From the NCBI GenBank assembly GCA_001796045.1, contig MGLN01000019.1, positions 1 through 5,881 of the forward strand: a stretch of DNA of 5,881 nucleotides, in the 5' to 3' direction. Within the stretch, counting starts at the first letter, position 1. Each line of letters opens with the position of its first letter. Positions 1 through 3,613 of the stretch are shown here, in pieces. The DNA is from Caulobacterales bacterium RIFOXYB1_FULL_67_16. GTDB lineage: Bacteria; Pseudomonadota; Alphaproteobacteria; Caulobacterales; Caulobacteraceae. A model generated the notes under the pieces. That model was not told the origin of the DNA and searched no databases. It worked only from the letters and a program-made list of their open reading frames with translations. Made by a program: the position numbers and the translations under genes.

Positions 1-20
1 GACGGGGCCGCCCCTCTTTC

Positions 21-848
21 TTAGTCGTCCTTGCCGCCGATCCTGACGCCGCCGATGCTGGCGGACCAGCCTTGGGGGCGCTGCTGGCCGGGATTGATGG
101 TGGTCCGGGCGCCCTGCTGCATATCCACGCCGGGAACCGGGCCGAGGTGCGCGCCGGCGCAGCCCGTGCCGAAGTTGGAGCCCACGCAGTCGGCGGGACC
201 GACGACCCCGACCCCGCCGGACAGGGGGCGTCGCGTCGCCTCCCACTCCGCCAATCGGCGCGCCCCCTCGCGCGCGAAGCGGGCGTCCCGCTCCGGGTTG
301 CCGCTGCCGGCGATCGGGGCGGCGTTCTCTCCCCGGCGCGCCAATTCGTTGCGGCAATGCTGACGCTCCATCTCGTTCAGCAGGTCGGGCGAGGCGCAGC
401 CGGGTAGGCCCTGGCGCAGGGTGCGGGCCATGGCGGCGCCGCGACGGTTGGGATCGACCCGCCAGGCGCTGTCGGGCGTCTCCACCCCCTCCGGCGTCGG
501 GGAGGCGATGCGCGGTCGGATGGGGGAGGGGCGGGCGACCGTCGAGGGCGCGGGCGCGGTCCGAGGGGAGGCGTCGTTCCGGGCGGCGGCGGGCGCCGTG
601 GTTGGCGTCAAGGCGAAGACGGGGACCCTCGGGCGCTCCTCGGGCAACAGGGGCCTGGGCTCTATATCGAGATAGATCAGCGGCGGTTCGGGCGCGAACG
701 CCCGATCCCTGACGCCCAGGGTCGCCATCGACAGGGCGGCGAAGACGGCGCCATTGATCAACACCGAGCCAGCGGTCAGTCCGGCTGTCCTGCGCCAATC
801 GCGTTGGACCGAAGGCTGCCTATGCCTGTAGATGCTGAATGCCGTCAT
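21..848 (-). CDS. Proline-rich single-pass membrane protein of unknown function, paralog of the adjacent upstream gene
   Basis: I do not recognise this 275-residue protein. It has a basic N-terminus (RHR, RDWRR), one hydrophobic segment at about residues 21-45, a YLDIEPRP motif at 59-66 and a Pro/Ala/Thr/Arg-rich stretch to about 125. A periplasmic domain follows with C151-x13-C165-R and FARE at 191-194. The last 65 residues are Gly-rich and hold a second cysteine pair (C221, C230). Predicted topology is N-in with the bulk in the periplasm. The layout resembles TonB/TolA-type proteins, but no TonB C-terminal domain is visible. The motifs and spacing match the 206-residue neighbour, so the two are paralogs, probably cotranscribed. 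I chose ATG 848 because GGAGGGG lies just upstream; an in-frame TTG at 863 would put that sequence inside the gene. AGG arginine codons near the start differ from the str genes. The coding call is firm; the function is unknown. Confidence 0.82.
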   Translation of the reverse strand: MTAFSIYRHRQPSVQRDWRRTAGLTAGSVLINGAVFAALSMATLGVRDRAFAPEPPLIYLDIEPRPLLPEERPRVPVFALTPTTAPAAARNDASPRTAPAPSTVARPSPIRPRIASPTPEGVETPDSAWRVDPNRRGAAMARTLRQGLPGCASPDLLNEMERQHCRNELARRGENAAPIAGSGNPERDARFAREGARRLAEWEATRRPLSGGVGVVGPADCVGSNFGTGCAGAHLGPVPGVDMQQGARTTINPGQQRPQGWSASIGGVRIGGKDD

Positions 849-850
849 TA

Positions 851-857
851 CCCCTCC
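851..857 (-). promoter_or_regulatory. Ribosome binding site deciding the start of the 275-residue gene
   Basis: On the minus strand GGAGGGG precedes TA and then ATG at 848. The core GGAGG sits 4 nt from the start, a little close but the best match nearby. It favours ATG 848 over the in-frame TTG at 863. Confidence 0.6.
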
Positions 858-914
858 GGTCAAACCAAAGCTGGGCTGGAAGAGTGGCGAGATTTCGGTC
901 GGGCATGCCTCACG

Positions 915-1535
915 TCAGTTCTTGCCGAACATGGAACGCAGGCCGGGATAGTCTCCGTCGCCGTTGCGATAGTCACGCCATCGACGCTTGGCTTCAGCCT
1001 CTCGGGCGAAGCCGCTAGTGCGATCTTCGTCGCCGGATCTTGGTCCCGGCGGCGGGGGATCGGTATCGGACGATGCGAAATCCCGGCAACGCTGCCACTC
1101 GCTCGACGATAGGGTTTCGGTCCAGGCGCAGTTGGCTGGGCCTTCGCGCCCGGCGGCTCGGGCGCGGGCTCCTGCGCTATGTGCAATCATCGCATCTCGC
1201 CGTGTGAGCCAATCCCGTGACAGGTCCATGGCCGGCGCTTGCTGGGACGATTGGGGACGTGGTGCTGGCGCGCGAGCGGCGTCGGCCGGCGACTGTGACG
1301 ACATCCGAGAAGTCTGCGGCAGGGTCTTGCCGCCCAGCTCGGTGGATCGCGCCGGTCGCTTGCGCAGGCGATATGGTGCAGGCTCTAAGTCTAGATAGAG
1401 CGTGGGGCGGTCAGGGGGCGGACGGCGCGCCTCCTGACGTTGGTTCTCTATTGAGAGGAGGACAAGACCCGCCAGGTGGATGCCGACGGCGACGCCTGCC
1501 GCTCCCCACCGATCAACTTTCCTCAAAGCCGTCAT
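915..1535 (-). CDS. Single-pass membrane protein of unknown function, shorter paralog of the downstream gene
   Basis: I do not recognise this 206-residue protein. It has a short basic N-terminus, a hydrophobic segment at about residues 10-29, an Arg/Pro-rich link and YLDLEPAP at 47-54. A low-complexity Ala/Pro/Ser/Arg stretch runs to about 100. A probable periplasmic domain then carries C136-x13-C150-R, and FARE at 176-179 followed by a Trp-containing basic helix. Each of these elements has a counterpart in the 275-residue protein, with identical cysteine spacing, which suggests an old tandem duplication. This copy lacks the Gly-rich tail and second cysteine pair. The cysteine pair could form a disulfide if the domain is periplasmic. 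The ATG at 1535 follows a purine-rich GGGATGGGGG, a weak ribosome site. The gene lies upstream of its paralog with a 66 bp gap holding no clear terminator, so an operon is likely. Confidence 0.8.
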   Translation of the reverse strand: MTALRKVDRWGAAGVAVGIHLAGLVLLSIENQRQEARRPPPDRPTLYLDLEPAPYRLRKRPARSTELGGKTLPQTSRMSSQSPADAARAPAPRPQSSQQAPAMDLSRDWLTRRDAMIAHSAGARARAAGREGPANCAWTETLSSSEWQRCRDFASSDTDPPPPGPRSGDEDRTSGFAREAEAKRRWRDYRNGDGDYPGLRSMFGKN

Positions 1536-1625
1536 GTCACGCCCCCATCCCTTATGGAGAAAGCTCGGCGTTGGGTGTGGCCGGATTCAGGCTGTGGTTT
1601 GACTAGTTCGCGTCCAGGTGGCGCT
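1536..1625. promoter_or_regulatory. Divergent intergenic region, probable promoters for both directions
   Basis: This 90 bp gap separates two genes transcribed away from each other, so it should hold the start signals of both. On the plus strand TTGACT (1599-1604) is a fair -35 match. A possible -10 near GCTATG (1623-1628) overlaps the first possible start codon of the plus-strand gene. I see no convincing -10/-35 pair on the minus strand. The assignment rests mostly on gene orientation. Confidence 0.35.
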
Positions 1626-2237
1626 ATGTCGAGGAACAGGAGGGGACGCATGCTGGCGGTTCTTGCGGCGATGATGATGTTTCAGATTAACGCACCGGTT
1701 GCGCGACCGACGCCCGTCGATGATGAGGCCAACTGTCCCGCTGTCCCTGTCGAGGCCAACGCCCTCAGGGAATGGGAGGATTTCGAGTTCTCGACCGACA
1801 TCTCCGGCAGCCCGATGTGGTACGCGGACCGGGGCTGCTATCGCCGGGCGGCCCAGGCCAGCCGCGAGTATCTGACGCGCGGCCCCCTGCTGGGGATCCG
1901 GGAATCGGCCATCTCCCACCTGCATATGGCCCGCTATCTGGCCTTCGCCGGAGATGAGGTCGGGGCGGCTCAGGCGCTGGCCGGCGCGCGACGGTCGGAT
2001 CAGCGAACGGGGACCGAGATTCCTCTGGACTGGAACGCCTATGTCGAGGGGCTTTATGGGTTTCTGGTCAAGGATCGCGCCCTGCTGGAAACGCGTCTGG
2101 CGCGGCTGCAAGCCTCGGCCAATCAAGGGGATCGCTACAATGGCGCCAACCTGTCGTGGCTGTCGCGCTGTTTCGAGCGGTCCTATATGGAAGCCCAGAC
2201 CGAGGCCGTCTGCGCGGTCGAACCGTCCCATCCTTGA
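1626..2237 (+). CDS. Probable secreted helical-repeat protein with four cysteines, function unknown
   Basis: I do not recognise this 203-residue protein. Residues 1-26 look like a Sec signal peptide: basic n-region (RNRRGR), hydrophobic core (LAVLAAMMMF) and possible cleavage around A23-A26. The rest appears to be exported and mostly helical. Amphipathic stretches at about 66-84, 91-122, 136-164 and 170-190 are reminiscent of TPR/Sel1-like repeats, without a clear consensus. Cysteines at 37, 71, 182 and 196 could make two disulfides. The start is uncertain. ATG 1626 gives the classical charged signal peptide and has AGGTGG upstream. ATG 1650 (195 residues) has a stronger site, AGGAGGGG at 1638-1645, but loses the charged n-region. 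I prefer 1626 on protein grounds. The gene is divergent from the two membrane-protein genes and is followed by a strong terminator, so it is probably monocistronic. Confidence 0.75.
   Translation: MSRNRRGRMLAVLAAMMMFQINAPVARPTPVDDEANCPAVPVEANALREWEDFEFSTDISGSPMWYADRGCYRRAAQASREYLTRGPLLGIRESAISHLHMARYLAFAGDEVGAAQALAGARRSDQRTGTEIPLDWNAYVEGLYGFLVKDRALLETRLARLQASANQGDRYNGANLSWLSRCFERSYMEAQTEAVCAVEPSHP
1638..1645 (+). promoter_or_regulatory. Strong Shine-Dalgarno sequence for the alternative start at 1650
   Basis: AGGAGGGG sits 4 nt before an in-frame ATG at 1650, with its GGAGG core 6 nt away. It is the best ribosome site near this gene and competes with the ATG at 1626. If initiation is at 1650, the exported protein would have an uncharged, weak signal sequence. 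The same bases also encode the basic residues of the longer form, so the match could be chance. Confidence 0.45.
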
Positions 2238-2262
2238 CCTTTCCCCCCATCGCGCGTAGAAG
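2234..2262 (+). promoter_or_regulatory. Candidate sigma70-type promoter overlapping the end of the upstream gene
   Basis: TTGACC (2234-2239) and TAGAAG (2257-2262) are separated by exactly 17 bp. The -35 overlaps the TGA stop of the upstream gene. Transcription would start near 2269 and give a leader of about 267 nt before rpsL. That leader would run through the terminator at 2336-2376, so if the promoter is real the terminator would have to act as an attenuator. Another str promoter further downstream is at least as likely. Confidence 0.3.
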
Positions 2263-2335
2263 CCGCGCACTTTCGAGGCGTGGCCGGTTCGCCGGTCGCC
2301 GAGATCGTGACAATCGAACGGACGGCCTGTGCGCC

Positions 2336-2376
2336 GCCGGAACGCCCAAAGCGCGCGTTCCGGCCCTTTGTGTTTT
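2336..2376 (+). terminator. Intrinsic terminator after the secreted-protein gene
   Basis: GCCGGAACGC (2336-2345) pairs perfectly with GCGTTCCGGC (2355-2364) around a 9-nt loop. After two C residues comes a T-rich tail with eight T in ten bases at 2367-2376. This is a textbook Rho-independent terminator. It lies 99 bp after the stop of the upstream gene and would insulate it from rpsL, or act as an attenuator if the str promoter lies upstream. Confidence 0.75.
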
Positions 2377-2382
2377 CGTGTT

Positions 2383-2404
2383 CCGGTCCGCCGGAGCGGA
2401 CCGG
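2383..2404 (+). terminator. Second hairpin in tandem with the terminator
   Basis: CCGGTCCG (2383-2390) pairs with CGGACCGG (2397-2404) around a 6-nt loop, and two outer G-U pairs are possible. The tail (GGGCTGTTTGTC) is only moderately T-rich. It may be a back-up terminator or a structural element of the rpsL upstream region. Confidence 0.4.
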
Positions 2405-2420
2405 GGGCTGTTTGTCGGCA

Positions 2421-2437
2421 CGAGATCAGTCTCGATG
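2421..2437 (+). repeat. Dyad motif, copy 1 (CGAGA-N3-GTCTC)
   Basis: CGAGATCAGTCTCG is an inverted repeat (CGAGA/TCTCG, TCAG loop) followed directly by ATG. It matches the sequence at the rpsL start in 14 of 17 positions, 101 bp away. It could be an operator half of a two-site arrangement, a small RNA hairpin, or coincidence. Confidence 0.45.
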
Positions 2438-2521
2438 ACACCCGGGCGGGGGAATGGTCCCTCGTTCACAAAAGAAGGCGTGGGGCGCCTCGGTCGAAAG
2501 ACACACGCCCCCCATAGAAGT

Positions 2522-2538
2522 CGAGACCTGTCTCAATG
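2522..2538 (+). repeat. Dyad motif, copy 2, abutting and including the rpsL start codon
   Basis: GAGA (2523-2526) and TCTC (2531-2534) form a short dyad that ends 1 nt before the rpsL ATG and occupies the place where a Shine-Dalgarno sequence would be expected. As RNA it would be a 4-bp stem with a CCTG loop; as DNA it could be an operator. It repeats copy 1 at 2421-2437. Confidence 0.45.
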
Positions 2539-2910
2539 CCCACGATCAACCAGCTGATCCGCAAGCCGCGCAAGCCCAAGCCCACCCGCAACAAGGTGCC
2601 GGCTCTGGAGGGTTCGCCCCAGCGTCGCGGCGTCTGCACCCGCGTCTACACCACGACCCCGAAGAAGCCGAACTCGGCTCTGCGTAAGGTCGCCAAGGTC
2701 CGTCTGGCCAAGAACGGCTACGAAGCCGTGTGCTACATCCCCGGCGAAGGCCACAACCTGCAGGAACACTCGGTGGTTCTGATCCGCGGCGGCCGCGTGA
2801 AGGACTTGCCCGGCGTTCGCTACCACATCCTGCGCGGCGTGCTCGACACGCAAGGCGTCAAGGACCGCAAGCAGCGCCGTTCGCACTACGGCGCCAAGCG
2901 TCCGAAGTAA
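2536..2910 (+). CDS. rpsL: 30S ribosomal protein S12
   Basis: S12 lies at the decoding centre of the 30S subunit, near helices 18 and 44 of 16S rRNA, and affects tRNA selection accuracy. The 124-residue product has the family's conserved blocks: N-terminal NQLIRKPR, VYTTTPKKPNSALRKV at about 38-53, GEGHNLQEHSV at 70-80 and GGRVKDLPGVRYH at 85-97. Lys43, and Lys89 (the E. coli K88 position with the Met counted), are the residues typically changed in streptomycin-resistant mutants. Both are wild type here, so these positions predict sensitivity. D90 corresponds to the aspartate that RimO methylthiolates in E. coli. The loop at about 58-62 (LAKNGYE) seems one residue longer than in E. coli. It is the first gene of the str operon and lacks a clear Shine-Dalgarno; only GAG at 2523-2525 lies at a suitable distance. 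No AGG or AGA arginine codons occur, as expected of a highly expressed gene. Confidence 0.99.
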   Translation: MPTINQLIRKPRKPKPTRNKVPALEGSPQRRGVCTRVYTTTPKKPNSALRKVAKVRLAKNGYEAVCYIPGEGHNLQEHSVVLIRGGRVKDLPGVRYHILRGVLDTQGVKDRKQRRSHYGAKRPK

Positions 2911-2920
2911 GCCGTTCGCT

Positions 2921-2948
2921 TCCGGGCCGTCGCGCCCGGAGGCCTTTT
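2921..2948 (+). terminator. Terminator-like hairpin between rpsL and rpsG
   Basis: TCCGGGC (2921-2927) pairs with GCCCGGA (2934-2940) around a CGTCGC loop. GGCC and TTTT (2945-2948) follow. The stem is short and the T-run is offset, so termination would be partial at most. The S12-S7 gap in E. coli contains the S7 feedback site, and a regulatory or mRNA-processing role is possible here. The structure is seen; the role is inferred. Confidence 0.5.
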
Positions 2949-2978
2949 CGAGATCTTCCCGGCGTCGGCCGGGCCCCA

Positions 2979-2984
2979 AGAGGA
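2979..2984 (+). promoter_or_regulatory. Ribosome binding site of rpsG
   Basis: AGAGGA lies 7 nt before the ATG at 2992, a good match and spacing. It contrasts with rpsL, which has no such site. Confidence 0.8.
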
Positions 2985-2991
2985 ATAACCC

Positions 2992-3465
2992 ATGTCGCGT
3001 CGTCACCGCGCCCAGAAACGTGAAGTCCTGCCGGATCCCAAGTTCGGCGACCTGGTCGTCACCAAGTTCATGAACTACGTCATGTACGAAGGTAAGAAGG
3101 CCGTCGCCGAGAACATCGTCTACGGCGCCTTCGACATCCTGGCCGAGAAGAAGAAGGAACAGACCGCGGTCGAGACCTTCCATTCCGCCCTCGACAACGT
3201 CGCTCCGGCCGTCGAAGTCCGTTCGCGTCGCGTCGGCGGCGCCACCTATCAGGTGCCGGTCGAAGTCCGTCCGGACCGTCGTCGCGCCCTGGCCATCCGC
3301 TGGCTGGTCAACGCCGCCCGCAAGCGCGGCGAAAACACCATGACCGAGAAGCTGGCCGCCGAGCTGCTGGACGCCGCCAACAACCGCGGCACTGCGGTCA
3401 AGAAGCGCGAAGACACCCACAAGATGGCCGAGGCGAACCGCGCCTTCAGCCACTACCGCTGGTAA
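2992..3465 (+). CDS. rpsG: 30S ribosomal protein S7
   Basis: S7 is a primary 16S rRNA-binding protein that nucleates assembly of the 30S head and lies near the E site. In E. coli it also represses its own operon by binding the S12-S7 intercistronic mRNA. The 157-residue product is full length, with the conserved basic N-terminus (SRRHRAQKR), LPDPKFGD at 13-20, the beta-hairpin region SRRVGGATYQVPVEVRP at 78-94, the helix ALAIRWLVNAARKRG at 99-113, TAVKKREDTHKMAEAN at 134-149 and the C-terminal AFSHYRW. It ends at that conserved Trp and lacks the tail found in E. coli K-12. It follows rpsL by 81 bp and has its own good ribosome site. Confidence 0.99.
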   Translation: MSRRHRAQKREVLPDPKFGDLVVTKFMNYVMYEGKKAVAENIVYGAFDILAEKKKEQTAVETFHSALDNVAPAVEVRSRRVGGATYQVPVEVRPDRRRALAIRWLVNAARKRGENTMTEKLAAELLDAANNRGTAVKKREDTHKMAEANRAFSHYRW

Positions 3466-3474
3466 CTGTCTTAA

Positions 3475-3505
3475 AACCGTCTCCCTTTCGAAGGTAAGGG
3501 CGGTT
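3475..3505 (+). other. Imperfect hairpin just after rpsG
   Basis: AACCG (3475-3479) and CCCTT (3483-3487) pair with AAGGG (3496-3500) and CGGTT (3501-3505), leaving a 3-nt bulge on the left arm and an 8-nt loop. It starts 9 nt after the rpsG stop. No T-run follows, so it is more likely an mRNA 3'-end or processing structure than a terminator. Confidence 0.4.
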
Positions 3506-3521
3506 CCTATCTAAGACTATC

Positions 3522-3556
3522 CGGCGCGGGCGGTTTCAGCTAAATCGCCCGCGCCG
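3522..3556 (+). other. Very stable 15-bp hairpin between rpsG and fusA
   Basis: Bases 3522-3536 pair with 3542-3556 without a mismatch, counting one G-U pair, around a CAGCT loop. Eleven of the pairs are contiguous G-C. The downstream sequence (TCATATCC) lacks a T-run, so this is not a classical intrinsic terminator on the plus strand. It could set the fusA/rpsG ratio, block 3' exonucleases or mark an RNase site. It is the strongest secondary structure I found in the window. Confidence 0.65.
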
Positions 3557-3585
3557 TCATATCCGACATTTCGAAGGGCGCGTTC

Positions 3586-3609
3586 GCGTCCTAAGCCCTC
3601 AAGGGACGC
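3586..3609 (+). promoter_or_regulatory. fusA ribosome binding site within a possible hairpin
   Basis: AAGGGA (3601-3606), 7 nt before the fusA ATG, is the likely Shine-Dalgarno. GCGTCC (3586-3591) can pair with GGACGC (3604-3609), covering half of it, with a 12-nt loop; CCCT at 3596-3599 could also compete for AGGG. The site is well placed; sequestration is an inference from complementarity. Confidence 0.45.
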
Positions 3610-3613
3610 TCTA

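Larger units (their letters stand above)
2238..2535 (+). other. Non-coding gap and rpsL upstream region, 298 bp
   Basis: No gene is supported here. In order the gap holds the -10 of a candidate promoter, an intrinsic terminator (2336-2376), a second hairpin (2383-2404), the first copy of a 17-nt dyad motif (2421-2437), a C/G-rich stretch with overlapping hairpin options (GGGGCG 2482-2487 against CGCCCC 2506-2511; GGCG 2477-2480 against CGCC 2486-2489) and the second dyad copy reaching the rpsL start. A str operon promoter is expected here. Apart from 2234-2262, the only other hint is TAGAAG at 2515-2520 with no good -35. Confidence 0.6.

Noticed and set aside
1..20. GGGG-CCG-CCCC as a terminator of the 275-residue gene
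   Set aside because: The stem is only 4 bp with a 3-nt loop and no T-run on the minus strand, and the window ends before more can be seen.
860..1186. A 108-codon minus-strand frame overlapping the 206-residue gene
   Set aside because: It is a shifted-frame shadow with Pro/Arg/Ala-rich composition. The other frame carries the paralog motifs.
1441..1475. CTC-TATT-GAG hairpin with a nearby AGGAGG on the plus strand
   Set aside because: It lies within the coding sequence of the 206-residue membrane protein, where the bases are explained by its Leu-Ser-Ile-Glu codons.
21..1535. Naming the membrane proteins TonB
   Set aside because: Only the anchor plus proline-rich layout is shared. The typical TonB C-terminal domain is not visible and no ExbB/ExbD genes are nearby.
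1476..1625. N-terminal extension of the secreted-protein gene to an ATG at 1476
   Set aside because: The extension would overlap the opposing gene by 60 bp and bury the signal peptide behind 50 residues of unlikely sequence. The GAGGAGG-like string before it lies inside the antisense gene.
1587..2441. A 284-codon minus-strand frame opposite the secreted-protein gene
   Set aside because: It is in register with the plus-strand gene, is Arg/Gly/Pro-rich and has no membrane or family signature. The plus-strand frame has a signal peptide, a ribosome site and a terminator.
2156..2557. A 133-codon plus-strand frame across the rpsL upstream region
   Set aside because: It begins inside the upstream gene, runs through a strong terminator and is rich in Arg and Gly, typical of non-coding GC-rich DNA.
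2533..3453. A 306-codon open frame antisense to rpsL and rpsG
   Set aside because: Same cause: it is in register with both ribosomal genes and spans their gap by chance. It has no recognisable motif.
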